A stretch of 11,056 nt of DNA from NCBI GenBank assembly GCA_945867255.1, contig CAMBHV010000022.1, positions 1-11,056 of the forward strand, in the 5' to 3' direction. The position numbers and the translations under genes were made by a program. Shown piece after piece: positions 1-8,171 of this stretch. The DNA comes from an uncultured Clostridia bacterium. Its GTDB lineage: Bacteria > Bacillota > Clostridia > Oscillospirales > Ruminococcaceae. The notes beneath the pieces were generated by a model that ran no database searches, was not told where the DNA came from, and saw only the letters and a list, made by a program, of their open reading frames with translations. The first letter of the stretch is position 1; every line of letters starts with the position of its first letter.

Positions 1-440
1 AGGATATTTCCGACCACGAGCACAAGGAACTGAAGCCGGATGAAGTGCTGGATATCTTCACGCAGAATTATCTGAACCTGCAGGGCGATATCACGGTGAC
101 GGATTTCGAGTTTATGCGGGAAAACGATGTGGTGAAGATCGACATCACTTTTATGAAAGATGGCCGCGAAACAGATCTGGAAGCACAGGGCAACGGTTCG
201 CTCAGCGCGGTGAACAGCGCGCTGAAGGCCTACACCGGCCGGCAGTATACGCTGCAGGAGTTTACGCAGCACAGCATGCAGGGCCAGGGCTCGCAGAGCG
301 TGGCGGCTTCGTATATTGGCCTTGAAACGGAAGACGGCAAGATGTTCTGGGGCGCGGGCACAGATACAGACGTGATTCGTGCCAGCACCAACGCGCTGCT
401 GAGCGCATTCTACAATATGACAAAAGGAGAGAATGGCTGA
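1..440 (+). CDS. leuA: 2-isopropylmalate synthase, C-terminal part (5' truncated by window)
   Basis: This is the last 145 codons of a gene that begins before the window; the frame is open from base 3 and stops with TGA at 438-440. The visible part matches the C-terminal regulatory (LeuA dimer) domain of the long form of 2-isopropylmalate synthase: the GNGSLSAVNSALKAY stretch, a GQGSQSVAASYIGLE strand and the closing FWGAGTDTDVIRASTNALLSAF segment. The enzyme condenses acetyl-CoA with 2-ketoisovalerate, the committed step to leucine. In the family this domain binds leucine for feedback inhibition; I infer the same here. The catalytic TIM barrel is outside the window. leuC follows with a 1-base overlap (TGATG), which supports the call. 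A citramalate or homocitrate synthase relative is possible from this domain alone, but the leuCDB context makes leuA much more likely. Confidence 0.9.
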   Translation, partial: DISDHEHKELKPDEVLDIFTQNYLNLQGDITVTDFEFMRENDVVKIDITFMKDGRETDLEAQGNGSLSAVNSALKAYTGRQYTLQEFTQHSMQGQGSQSVAASYIGLETEDGKMFWGAGTDTDVIRASTNALLSAFYNMTKGENG

Positions 441-1699
441 TGGGCATGACGATGACGCAGAAGATCCTGGCCGCACACGCCGGCCTGGACAGCGTGACGG
501 CCGGGCAGCTGATCCACGCAAAGCTGGACATTGTGCTGGGCAACGATATCACAACGCCCGTTGCGGTAAACGAGTTCCGCAAAGCAGGGTTTGACAAAGT
601 GTTTGACAAAGACAGGGTGGCCATCGTGCTGGACCATTTTGTGCCCAACAAGGACATTAAGGCGGCAGAACAATCCAAAACATGCCGCCAGTTTGCCTGC
701 GAGCACTGTGTGAGCCATTTTTACGACGTGGGCAAAATGGGCATCGAGCATGCGCTTTTGCCCGAGCAGGGCGTGGTGACGGCCGGCGACTGCATCATCG
801 GCGCAGACAGCCACACGTGCACCTACGGGGCACTGGGCGCGTTTTCCACGGGCGTGGGCTCTACCGATATGGCAGCGGGCATGGCAACGGGGACGGCATG
901 GTTCAAAGTGCCTTCCGCCATTCGCTTCCACCTCACCGGCCGCCTGCCGGCCAACTGCAGCGGCAAGGATGTGATCCTCACCATCATCGGCATGATCGGG
1001 GTGGACGGCGCGCTGTATAAGAGTATGGAATTTACAGGCGACGGCGCGCACGCACTGTCCATGGATGACCGCCTGTGTATCTGCAACATGGCCATCGAGG
1101 CGGGTGCCAAAAACGGCATCTTCCCCGTGGACGATGTGACGCTGGCCTACCTGAACGGCAGAAGCGAGCGCCCGCCCGTTGTGTACCAGGCAGACGAGGA
1201 CGCCGAATATGAAAAGACGGTGGAGATCGACCTTGCCTCCATCGTGCCCACCGTGGCGTGCCCGCATTTGCCGGAAAATACGCGCAGCGCGGCACAATTG
1301 CACGATATCCGGGTAGACCAGGTGGTGATCGGCTCGTGCACCAACGGCCGCATGGAGGACATGCAGGCGGCGTACGAGATCCTGAACGGCAAACATATTG
1401 CGCCGGGCGTGCGCTGTATCATTATTCCCGCCACCATGCAGATCTTGCGCGAATGCGTACAGCGCGGGTGGTACACGGCGTTTATCGACGCAGGCGCTGT
1501 GGTATCCACCCCAACCTGCGGGCCCTGCCTGGGCGGGTATATGGGCATCCTTGCGGCGGGCGAGCGCTGCATCGCCACCACAAACCGCAACTTTGTGGGC
1601 CGCATGGGCCATGTGGACAGTGAAGTATACCTTGCCTCGCCGCACACGGCGGCCGCAAGCGCACTGGCCGGATACATCACCGAATACAGGGAGGCGTAA
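440..1699 (+). CDS. leuC: 3-isopropylmalate dehydratase large subunit
   Basis: This is the catalytic large subunit of the enzyme that isomerises 2-isopropylmalate to 3-isopropylmalate, working with LeuD. The 419-residue protein is an aconitase-family protein of the short clostridial/archaeal kind, not the roughly 470-residue enterobacterial form. The [4Fe-4S] ligands are visible: Cys300 in the SCTNGR motif, and Cys360 and Cys363 in TCGPCLGG. The substrate-site GADSHT motif is at 121-126. The ATG at 440 overlaps the leuA stop and has an AAGGAGA ribosome binding site at 424-430, nine bases upstream. An in-frame ATG at 446 is too far from that site, and the ATG at 433 is in another frame. Homoaconitase or dimethylmalate dehydratase large subunits share the fold, but the leuA-leuD-leuB neighbours decide for LeuC. 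Confidence 0.96.
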   Translation: MGMTMTQKILAAHAGLDSVTAGQLIHAKLDIVLGNDITTPVAVNEFRKAGFDKVFDKDRVAIVLDHFVPNKDIKAAEQSKTCRQFACEHCVSHFYDVGKMGIEHALLPEQGVVTAGDCIIGADSHTCTYGALGAFSTGVGSTDMAAGMATGTAWFKVPSAIRFHLTGRLPANCSGKDVILTIIGMIGVDGALYKSMEFTGDGAHALSMDDRLCICNMAIEAGAKNGIFPVDDVTLAYLNGRSERPPVVYQADEDAEYEKTVEIDLASIVPTVACPHLPENTRSAAQLHDIRVDQVVIGSCTNGRMEDMQAAYEILNGKHIAPGVRCIIIPATMQILRECVQRGWYTAFIDAGAVVSTPTCGPCLGGYMGILAAGERCIATTNRNFVGRMGHVDSEVYLASPHTAAASALAGYITEYREA

Positions 1700-1702
1700 A
1701 CC

Positions 1703-2200
1703 ATGTACACACAGGGAAAAGTGTTTCGATACCCCGACAACGTGGACACCGACGTCATCATCCCGGCGCGTTACTTGAACACGCCGGATGCAAACGAACT
1801 TGCCCTTCACTGCATGGAGGACATCGACGCCGAATTTGTGCATAAAGTGGCCAAGGGCGACGTGATCGTGGCCGGTTGGAACTTTGGGTGCGGCTCTTCG
1901 CGTGAACATGCACCGCTTGTTATCAAAACATGCGGCACGGGCTGCGTGATAGCCAAAAGTTTTGCACGCATTTTTTACCGCAACGCCATCAACATCGGCC
2001 TGCCCATTCTGGAGTGCGAGCAGGCGGCGCAGGAGATCGGCGCCGGTGATGAGGTAAAGGTGGATTTTGACACCGGCATCATCACGGACGTCACCACGGG
2101 CAAAACCTATCAGGCCCAGCCCTTTCCGCCTTTTATCCAGAACATTATCCGCTGCGGCGGGCTTTTAAAGTCTTTGAAGGAAGGGGAACAGCATGGTTAA
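1703..2200 (+). CDS. leuD: 3-isopropylmalate dehydratase small subunit
   Basis: This 165-residue protein is the swivel-domain partner of LeuC; together they form the cytoplasmic isopropylmalate isomerase. It has the family's N-terminal DNVDTDVIIPARYL segment (residues 12-25) and the substrate-binding GWNFGCGSSREHAP loop (58-71), followed by the FYRNAINIGLP segment (101-111). The length fits the short clostridial/archaeal LeuD, matching the short LeuC. The start is three bases after the leuC stop, with AGGGAGG at 1688-1694 as ribosome binding site. The last 8 bases overlap the start of leuB, which suggests coupled translation. Confidence 0.96.
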   Translation: MYTQGKVFRYPDNVDTDVIIPARYLNTPDANELALHCMEDIDAEFVHKVAKGDVIVAGWNFGCGSSREHAPLVIKTCGTGCVIAKSFARIFYRNAINIGLPILECEQAAQEIGAGDEVKVDFDTGIITDVTTGKTYQAQPFPPFIQNIIRCGGLLKSLKEGEQHG

Positions 2201-3272
2201 GAACATTGCGGTGATCCGGGGCGACGGCATTGGCCCGGAGATCGTGCAGCAGGCGCTGAACGTACTGGACGCCGTGGCCGGGCTTTACGGGCACACCTTC
2301 CGTTATACAGATGTGGATATGGGCGGGTGCGCCATCGACAAATGGGGCGACCCATTGCCCGAGGAGATGCTGCGGCGTTGCCAGGAGGCAGACAGCGTTC
2401 TGCTGGGCGCCGTGGGCGGCGACAAATGGAACGACGTGCCCGGCCACATGCGGCCGGAAAAGGGGCTTTTGCGCCTGCGCGCGGGTATGGGGGTGTACTC
2501 CAACAACCGGCCGGCCAAGATATGGCCGCAGCTGGCGGCGGCCTCGCCTCTGAAAGAGTCTGTGGTGAAAAAAGGCATTGACTTTATCATTGTGCGGGAA
2601 CTGACGGGCGGCATCTATTTCGGAAGCCATGACACAAAGCCCGGCGCAGACGGGCTTGTAGCTACGGACGTACTGTGCTACAGTGAAAAGGAAATCGAGC
2701 GCATCGGGCGCATTGGGTTTGAAACGGCACGCAGGCGGGGCAAACGGCTTTGCTCCGTGGAAAAAAGCAACGTGCTGGATTCCAGCCGCCTGTGGAAGGC
2801 TGTGATGCATCGCCTGGCGCAGGAATACCCGGACGTGCAGCTGAGCGACATGCTGGTGGATAACTGCGCCATGCAGATTGTGAAAGACCCTTCGCAGTTC
2901 GATGTGATCGTGACGGAAAACATGTTCGGCGATATTTTGTCCGATGAGGCGTCCATGATCACGGGCTCCATCGGGATGATCCCGTCTTCCAGCCTGGGGG
3001 CCACCAGCTGCGGATTGTACGAGCCCATCCACGGCTCCGCGCCCGACATTGCCGGCAAGGACCTGGCAAACCCTGTGGGAACCATCCTTTCGGCAGCTAT
3101 GATGCTGCGCTACAGCTTTGACATGCCCGATGAGGCAAACGCCATCGAGCGGGCTGTGGGCGCATATCTGGACGCGGGCTACCGCACCGCGGATATCATG
3201 GCCGAGGGCAACACACAGGTGGGCTGTGCCGAATGCGGCCGGCGCATCATCCATTATCTGAGAAAGGGGTGA
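2193..3272 (+). CDS. leuB: 3-isopropylmalate dehydrogenase
   Basis: LeuB oxidises and decarboxylates 3-isopropylmalate to 2-ketoisocaproate, the direct precursor of leucine, with NAD+ and a divalent metal. The 359-residue protein shows the isocitrate/isopropylmalate dehydrogenase signatures: GDGIGPEI near the N-terminus, RELTGGIYFG at 135-144, catalytic Lys191 in KSNVLD, metal-binding Asp223, Asp247 and Asp251, and the nucleotide-binding GSAPDIAG at 281-288. The long run around NMFGDILSDEASM is nearly canonical. The DNCAMQ motif carries Cys where many homologues have Ala, a conservative change. The start overlaps leuD by 8 bases and is preceded by AAGGAAGGGG at 2177-2186. Tartrate and homoisocitrate dehydrogenases are relatives, but the operon supports LeuB. 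Confidence 0.97.
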   Translation: MVKNIAVIRGDGIGPEIVQQALNVLDAVAGLYGHTFRYTDVDMGGCAIDKWGDPLPEEMLRRCQEADSVLLGAVGGDKWNDVPGHMRPEKGLLRLRAGMGVYSNNRPAKIWPQLAAASPLKESVVKKGIDFIIVRELTGGIYFGSHDTKPGADGLVATDVLCYSEKEIERIGRIGFETARRRGKRLCSVEKSNVLDSSRLWKAVMHRLAQEYPDVQLSDMLVDNCAMQIVKDPSQFDVIVTENMFGDILSDEASMITGSIGMIPSSSLGATSCGLYEPIHGSAPDIAGKDLANPVGTILSAAMMLRYSFDMPDEANAIERAVGAYLDAGYRTADIMAEGNTQVGCAECGRRIIHYLRKG

Positions 3273-3275
3273 GGG
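3263..3275 (+). promoter_or_regulatory. Ribosome binding site fixing the ilvB start
   Basis: AAAGGGG at 3263-3269, followed by GAGGG at 3271-3275, lies just before the ATG at 3278. This supports that start over an in-frame ATG at 3233 inside leuB, which would add 15 residues without homology to the family and has no comparable site. The ribosome binding site overlaps the leuB stop codon (TGA 3270-3272). Confidence 0.75.
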
Positions 3276-3277
3276 AC

Positions 3278-4945
3278 ATGCTTCTCTCCGGCGCAGACAT
3301 CCTTGTGCGAACGCTGATCGAACAGGGGTGCGACACCGTGTTCGGGTATCCGGGCGGGCAGATCCTGAACGTATACGACAGCCTTTATAAGTATCAAAGC
3401 GAGATCCGCCATGTTCTGACAGCGCATGAACAGGGCGCCGCGCATGCCGCCGACGGCTATGCGCGCACCACCGGAAAAGTGGGCGTTGTCATCTCCACTT
3501 CCGGGCCCGGCGCCACCAACCTTGTAACAGGCATTGCCACAGCATATCTGGACTCCATCCCGCTGGTGGCCATTTGCGGCAACGTGCCCACCGGGCAGAT
3601 CGGATCGGACAGTTTTCAGGAGATCGACATCACCGGCATCACGCTGCCCATCACAAAGCACAACTACTTTGTAAGTTCGGTGGAAGACCTGGCAGACACC
3701 ATCCGCGAGGCTTTTTCGCTGGCAAGTTCCGGCCGGCCGGGGCCTGTGCTGATCGACGTGCCCAAAGACGTGCAGATCATGCAGTGCGAATATACCCCCG
3801 CGCCGCCCGCGCAGCCGCAGCCACCGTGCGCGGCAAAGCAGGTGCGCATCGAAGAGGCCGCACGGCATATCAACGAGGCAAAACGCCCGTATGTGTATTT
3901 TGGCGGCGGCGTGATCACGGCCGGCGCACAGCAGGAGACGCTGGCGCTTGCGGAAACGATCGACGCGCCCATCGGCTGTTCGTTTATGGGGCTTTCCGGT
4001 GTGCCCACCGAGCATCCCCGCTTTCTGGGTATGCAGGGCATGCACGGGCATTATGCCTCTTCCATGGCTATGCACCATGCCGACCTGATCATCTCGCTGG
4101 GTGTGCGCTTTAACGACCGCGTCACCGGCAACCGTGCCAAATTTGCAACGGGGGCCAAAATTATTCACATCGATGTGGATGGCTCGGAACTTGGCAAAAC
4201 GGTAACGGAAGTGTGCAGCCTGCGGGGCGATGTGAAGCTGACGCTGCAAAAGCTGCTGGAACTTGTGCAACAAAATGAAAAGCCGGAATGGGCCAAACAG
4301 GTGGAAGAATTCCGCGCGCAGGAAAAAGCCAGCCTGGACATGCGCGAGGGAATGACACCCCGCAACATCATCTGCGCTTTGAACCGGCATCTTCTGGAAA
4401 ACACCGCTGTGTGCACCGACGTGGGCCAGCATCAGATGTGGGCTGCCCAGAACGCGGTGTTTCGCAAACCGCGCCGCTTTGTTTCCAGCGGCGGGCTGGG
4501 CACCATGGGCTTTGGCCTGGGGGCGGCCATTGGCGCGGCCTTCGGCACGAAGGAACGCAGTGTGCTTATCACCGGTGACGGCAGCTTTGGCATGTGCCTG
4601 AACGAGCTGGCCACCGCCGTGACGAACGGGGTGCCCGTGGTTATCCTCATTATGAACAACGGCGTGCTGGGTATGGTGCGCCAGTGGCAGACGCTGTTTT
4701 TCGACAAGCACTATTCCAACACCACGCTGAACCGCAAGACGGATTTCGCGGCCCTGGCGCACGCGTTCGGGGCCGAAGGGTGCGCGGTATCCACGCCGCA
4801 GCAGCTGGAACAGGCACTTTCCGAGGCGTTCTGCTGCAACGGCCCCTATGTGATAGACTGTGCCATCGACAAGGACGAATTCGTCCTTCCCATGCTTCCG
4901 CCGGGCGGCAGCATGGATGACATCATTGTAAAGGTGGGTGACTGA
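3278..4945 (+). CDS. ilvB: Acetolactate synthase (AHAS) large, catalytic subunit
   Basis: This is the thiamine diphosphate- and FAD-dependent enzyme that joins two pyruvates to acetolactate (valine/leucine branch) or pyruvate and 2-ketobutyrate to acetohydroxybutyrate (isoleucine branch). From the ATG at 3278 the protein has 555 residues, normal for the family. The N-terminal thiamine-binding domain (about 1-165) has the YPGGQIL motif and the catalytic glutamate Glu51 in AHEQGAAHAADGYAR. The central domain spans about 190-320. The C-terminal thiamine-binding domain (about 380-530) has GDGSF at 433-437 and the paired Asn-Gly of the metal/diphosphate motif at 460-462. A short Pro/Ala-rich linker sits near 172-183. 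The regulatory subunit gene follows after one base, so this is a biosynthetic AHAS rather than a stand-alone catabolic acetolactate synthase. Confidence 0.96.
   Translation: MLLSGADILVRTLIEQGCDTVFGYPGGQILNVYDSLYKYQSEIRHVLTAHEQGAAHAADGYARTTGKVGVVISTSGPGATNLVTGIATAYLDSIPLVAICGNVPTGQIGSDSFQEIDITGITLPITKHNYFVSSVEDLADTIREAFSLASSGRPGPVLIDVPKDVQIMQCEYTPAPPAQPQPPCAAKQVRIEEAARHINEAKRPYVYFGGGVITAGAQQETLALAETIDAPIGCSFMGLSGVPTEHPRFLGMQGMHGHYASSMAMHHADLIISLGVRFNDRVTGNRAKFATGAKIIHIDVDGSELGKTVTEVCSLRGDVKLTLQKLLELVQQNEKPEWAKQVEEFRAQEKASLDMREGMTPRNIICALNRHLLENTAVCTDVGQHQMWAAQNAVFRKPRRFVSSGGLGTMGFGLGAAIGAAFGTKERSVLITGDGSFGMCLNELATAVTNGVPVVILIMNNGVLGMVRQWQTLFFDKHYSNTTLNRKTDFAALAHAFGAEGCAVSTPQQLEQALSEAFCCNGPYVIDCAIDKDEFVLPMLPPGGSMDDIIVKVGD
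4931..4938 (+). promoter_or_regulatory. Ribosome binding site fixing the ilvN start
   Basis: AAGGTGGG, inside the last ilvB codons, is 8 bases before the ATG at 4947. An in-frame GTG at 4938 would overlap the site itself and is therefore unlikely to be the start. Confidence 0.65.
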
Positions 4946-4946
4946 T

Positions 4947-5453
4947 ATGAACCGATACACCGTGGCTGTTCTGGTGAGAAACCAGTTCGGTGTGCTGAAC
5001 CGTGTGACAAGCATGTTCCGGCGCCGTCAGTTCAACATCAGTGCCCTGACGGTAAGCGAAACCGAGACAAGCGAGCTTTCCCGTATCACCGTAATTTTCA
5101 GCGGGGAAGAAACGAATAAACAACAACTGATCAATCAGCTATACAAACTGCCGGATGTGGTGTCCATTCAGGAATTCAACGCAGACAACTCCATCAGCTG
5201 TGAACTGCTTTTGATCAAAATGAAAAACGACACCGCCACCCGCGGCGAGATCCTCAGCGCGGCCGACGCGTTTGGCGCCGTGACAGTGGATTATTCCAAA
5301 GATTCCCTGATGCTGCGCCTTGCAGACAGTTCGCGCAGAATCGACGATTTTATCAACCTGATGCGCGATTACACCATCCTTGAGATTTGCCGCACCGGCA
5401 GCATCTCACTGGAAAAGGGTAGCACCACCATTCGTCAGATCATCAATTTATAA
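4947..5453 (+). CDS. ilvN: Acetolactate synthase small, regulatory subunit
   Basis: This 168-residue protein is the regulatory partner of IlvB; in the family it raises catalytic activity and gives feedback inhibition by valine or other branched-chain amino acids. An N-terminal ACT domain (about residues 3-76) begins RYTVAVLVRNQFGVLNRV and contains the family's FNISALTVSETE segment. The C-terminal ALSSU-type domain follows to the end and closes with the EICRTGSISLEKG stretch. I chose the ATG at 4947, one base after the ilvB stop (TGATATG), because the ribosome binding site at 4931-4938 is well spaced for it. Gene symbol ilvH would be equally acceptable. Confidence 0.94.
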   Translation: MNRYTVAVLVRNQFGVLNRVTSMFRRRQFNISALTVSETETSELSRITVIFSGEETNKQQLINQLYKLPDVVSIQEFNADNSISCELLLIKMKNDTATRGEILSAADAFGAVTVDYSKDSLMLRLADSSRRIDDFINLMRDYTILEICRTGSISLEKGSTTIRQIINL

Positions 5454-5481
5454 AAATTATAAAAGAAAGAGGTAATGTTCC

Positions 5482-6498
5482 ATGGCAAGAATTTTCTATC
5501 AGCAGGATTGTGACCTTCAGAAGCTGGCCGGCAAAACGGTGGCTATCATCGGCTATGGTTCGCAGGGGCACGCCCACGCACTGAACCTGAAAGACAGCGG
5601 CGTGAACGTGGTCGTGGGGCTTTACGAGGGCTCGAAAAGCTGGGCAAAGGCCGAGGCGCAGGGCCTGAAGGTGATGACATCCGCCGAAGCGGTGAAGGTG
5701 GCCGATATCATCATGATCCTGATCAACGACGAAAAGCAGGCCGCGCTTTATAAAGAAAGCGTGGAGCCCAACCTCACCGAGGGCAAGACACTGGCGTTTG
5801 CCCACGGCTTCAACATCCATTTCGGCTGCATCAAGCCGCCCAAGGACGTGAACGTGATCATGATTGCGCCCAAAGGCCCCGGCCACACGGTGCGCAGCGA
5901 GTATCAGGCCGGCAAGGGCGTGCCCTGCCTGATTGCCGTGGAGCAGGACGCCACCGGCGACGCATGGGACATTGGCCTTGCCTATGCGCTGGGCATTGGC
6001 GGCGCGCGCGCCGGCGTGCTGGAGACCACGTTCCGCACCGAGACGGAAACGGACCTGTTCGGCGAGCAGGCGGTGCTGTGCGGCGGTGTGTGCGCGCTGA
6101 TGCAGGCGGGCTATGAGACGCTGGTGGAGGCAGGCTACGACCCGCGCAACGCCTATTTCGAGTGCATCCACGAGATGAAGCTGATTGTGGACCTGATCTA
6201 TCAAAGCGGGTTTGCCGGCATGCGGTATTCCATCTCCAACACGGCGGAGTACGGCGATTACATCACCGGCCCGAAGATCATCACCGAGGACACCAAGAAG
6301 GCCATGCGCAAGATCCTGAAGGACATCCAGGACGGCACCTTCGCCAAGGACTTTTTGCTGGATATGTCCAGCGCGGGCGGCCAGGTGCACTTTAACGCCA
6401 TGCGCAAGCTGGCGGCCGAGCATCCCAGCGAAGTGGTGGGCGCCGAAATTCGCAAACTGTACAGCTGGAGCGATGAGGACAAGCTGATCAACAACTGA
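5482..6498 (+). CDS. ilvC: Ketol-acid reductoisomerase, class I
   Basis: This cytoplasmic enzyme converts acetolactate (or acetohydroxybutyrate) to the dihydroxy acid by alkyl migration and NAD(P)H reduction, with Mg2+. The 338-residue length is that of class I enzymes. The N-terminal Rossmann domain has GYGSQG at 24-29. The C-terminal knotted domain holds the metal ligands Asp191, Glu195, Glu227 and Glu231, with His108 and Ser252 also conserved. The cofactor-selectivity loop reads GLYEGSKSW (46-54), with Tyr48 where many class I enzymes have Arg, so NADPH preference should not be assumed. The start has AAAGAGG at 5466-5472, nine bases upstream. The 28 bp before it is the longest and most AT-rich junction in the operon. 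Confidence 0.97.
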   Translation: MARIFYQQDCDLQKLAGKTVAIIGYGSQGHAHALNLKDSGVNVVVGLYEGSKSWAKAEAQGLKVMTSAEAVKVADIIMILINDEKQAALYKESVEPNLTEGKTLAFAHGFNIHFGCIKPPKDVNVIMIAPKGPGHTVRSEYQAGKGVPCLIAVEQDATGDAWDIGLAYALGIGGARAGVLETTFRTETETDLFGEQAVLCGGVCALMQAGYETLVEAGYDPRNAYFECIHEMKLIVDLIYQSGFAGMRYSISNTAEYGDYITGPKIITEDTKKAMRKILKDIQDGTFAKDFLLDMSSAGGQVHFNAMRKLAAEHPSEVVGAEIRKLYSWSDEDKLINN

Positions 6499-6514
6499 TG
6501 GGGGAGAGAGCACT

Positions 6515-8170
6515 ATGTCAAAAGTGAACATCGTGGACGGCTATCAGAACGCCCCGCACCGCAGCCTGTTCCACGCGCTGGGCCTCACCCAGGAAGAGCA
6601 GGCACGCCCGCTGATTGGTGTTGTCAGCTCGTACAATGAGATCGTGCCGGGCCACATGAACCTGGACAAGATCGTAGAGGCTGTAAAAATGGGCGTTGCC
6701 ATGGCGGGCGGCACCCCCATCGTGTTCCCGGCCATTGCCGTGTGCGACGGCATTGCCATGGGCCACGAGGGCATGAAGTATTCGCTTGTCACGCGCGATC
6801 TGATTGCGGATTCCACCGAGGCCATGGCGCTGGCGCACGGCTTTGACGGCCTTGTGATGGTGCCAAACTGCGATAAAAACGTGCCCGGGCTGCTGATGGC
6901 GGCAGCCCGGGTGAACGTGCCCACCGTGGTTGTCAGCGGCGGGCCCATGCTGGCGGGCAGGGTGGACGGCAAAAAAACCAGCCTTTCCAGCATGTTTGAA
7001 GCAGTGGGTTCGTACGCGGCCGGAAAGCTGGACGAAGAAAAGCTGCGCGAATACGAATGCAAAACCTGCCCCACGTGCGGTTCGTGTTCCGGCATGTACA
7101 CCGCCAACTCCATGAACTGCCTGACGGAAGTGCTGGGCATGGGCCTGCGCGGCAACGGTACCATTCCGGCCGTGTATTCCGCCCGCCTGGAGCTGGCCAA
7201 ACACGCCGGCATGGCGGTGATGGAGCTGGTGCGCAAAAATATCCGCCCGCGCGACATTATGACGCGCGAGGCCATCATGAACGCCCTCACCGTGGACATG
7301 GCGCTGGGCTGTTCCACCAACAGCATGCTGCATCTGCCGGCTATCGCGTACGAATGCGGGATGGAGATCAACCTGGATATCGCCAACAGCATCAGCGAAA
7401 AAACGCCGAATCTGTGCCATCTGGCCCCCGCCGGCAGAACATACATGGAAGATTTGAACGAAGCCGGCGGCGTGTATGCCGTGATGAACGAGCTGAATAA
7501 AAAGGACCTCATCCACACCGAATGTATGACGGTGACGGGCAAAACCGTGGGCGAAAACATTGCCGGATGCGTCAACCTGGACCCGGACGTCATTCGCCCC
7601 ATCGACAACCCGTACAGCAGCACGGGCGGCATTGCCGTTTTGCGCGGCAACCTTGCGCCCGAGGGCAGCGTGGTGAAACGCGCAGCTGTGGCAGATGACA
7701 TGCTGGTGCACGAGGGCCCGGCCCGTGTGTTCGACTGCGAAGAGGACGCCCAGGCCGCCATCAACGCAGGCAAGATCGTGGCCGGTGACGTGGTGGTGAT
7801 TCGTTATGAAGGGCCGAAAGGCGGCCCCGGCATGCGCGAAATGCTGAACCCCACGTCTGCCATTATGGGCATGGGGCTTGGCAACAGCGTGGCCCTTATC
7901 ACGGACGGCCGCTTCAGCGGCGCCACGCGCGGGGCGTGCATTGGGCACGTCACGCCGGAGGCCGCTTCCGGCGGGCCCATCGGCGTGGTGGAAGAGGGCG
8001 ACATCATCCGCATCGATATCCCGAACCACATCGTGGAACTGAAGGTGGATGAGGCCGAACTTGCCCGGCGCATGGCAAACTTCGTGCCCAAACAAAAACA
8101 GCTTTCCGGCTATCTCAAGCGCTATGCAGCGCTGGTTTCGGGCGGCGCTTCGGGGGCGATTTTGAACTGA
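6515..8170 (+). CDS. ilvD: Dihydroxyacid dehydratase
   Basis: IlvD dehydrates 2,3-dihydroxyisovalerate and 2,3-dihydroxy-3-methylvalerate to the 2-keto acids that are transaminated to valine and isoleucine; the valine precursor also feeds LeuA. The 551-residue protein has the IlvD/Edd family signatures: VCDGIAMGHEGM with probable Mg ligand Asp78, PNCDKNVPG with iron-sulfur ligand Cys119 and Lys121, and the cysteine-rich loop 181-190 (Cys181, 184, 187, 190) before SGMYTANSMNC. It ends in SGGASGAILN, as is usual. It belongs to the shorter (550-560 aa) class, not the roughly 615 aa enterobacterial form. The ribosome binding site is GGGGGAGA near 6500-6507, and ilvC ends 16 bases upstream. 6-phosphogluconate dehydratase is a relative but does not fit this context. 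Confidence 0.96.
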   Translation: MSKVNIVDGYQNAPHRSLFHALGLTQEEQARPLIGVVSSYNEIVPGHMNLDKIVEAVKMGVAMAGGTPIVFPAIAVCDGIAMGHEGMKYSLVTRDLIADSTEAMALAHGFDGLVMVPNCDKNVPGLLMAAARVNVPTVVVSGGPMLAGRVDGKKTSLSSMFEAVGSYAAGKLDEEKLREYECKTCPTCGSCSGMYTANSMNCLTEVLGMGLRGNGTIPAVYSARLELAKHAGMAVMELVRKNIRPRDIMTREAIMNALTVDMALGCSTNSMLHLPAIAYECGMEINLDIANSISEKTPNLCHLAPAGRTYMEDLNEAGGVYAVMNELNKKDLIHTECMTVTGKTVGENIAGCVNLDPDVIRPIDNPYSSTGGIAVLRGNLAPEGSVVKRAAVADDMLVHEGPARVFDCEEDAQAAINAGKIVAGDVVVIRYEGPKGGPGMREMLNPTSAIMGMGLGNSVALITDGRFSGATRGACIGHVTPEAASGGPIGVVEEGDIIRIDIPNHIVELKVDEAELARRMANFVPKQKQLSGYLKRYAALVSGGASGAILN

Positions 8171-8171
8171 G

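Noticed and set aside
3233..3277. Upstream start for ilvB inside leuB
   Set aside because: The added 15 residues do not resemble AHAS N-termini and there is no ribosome binding site; the ATG at 3278 has a good one.
4938..4946. GTG start for ilvN
   Set aside because: It overlaps the ribosome binding site that serves the ATG at 4947.
5445..5470. Internal promoter before ilvC suggested by TTATAA-like elements
   Set aside because: No plausible -35 box lies at the right distance; AT-rich spacing alone is not enough to annotate a promoter.
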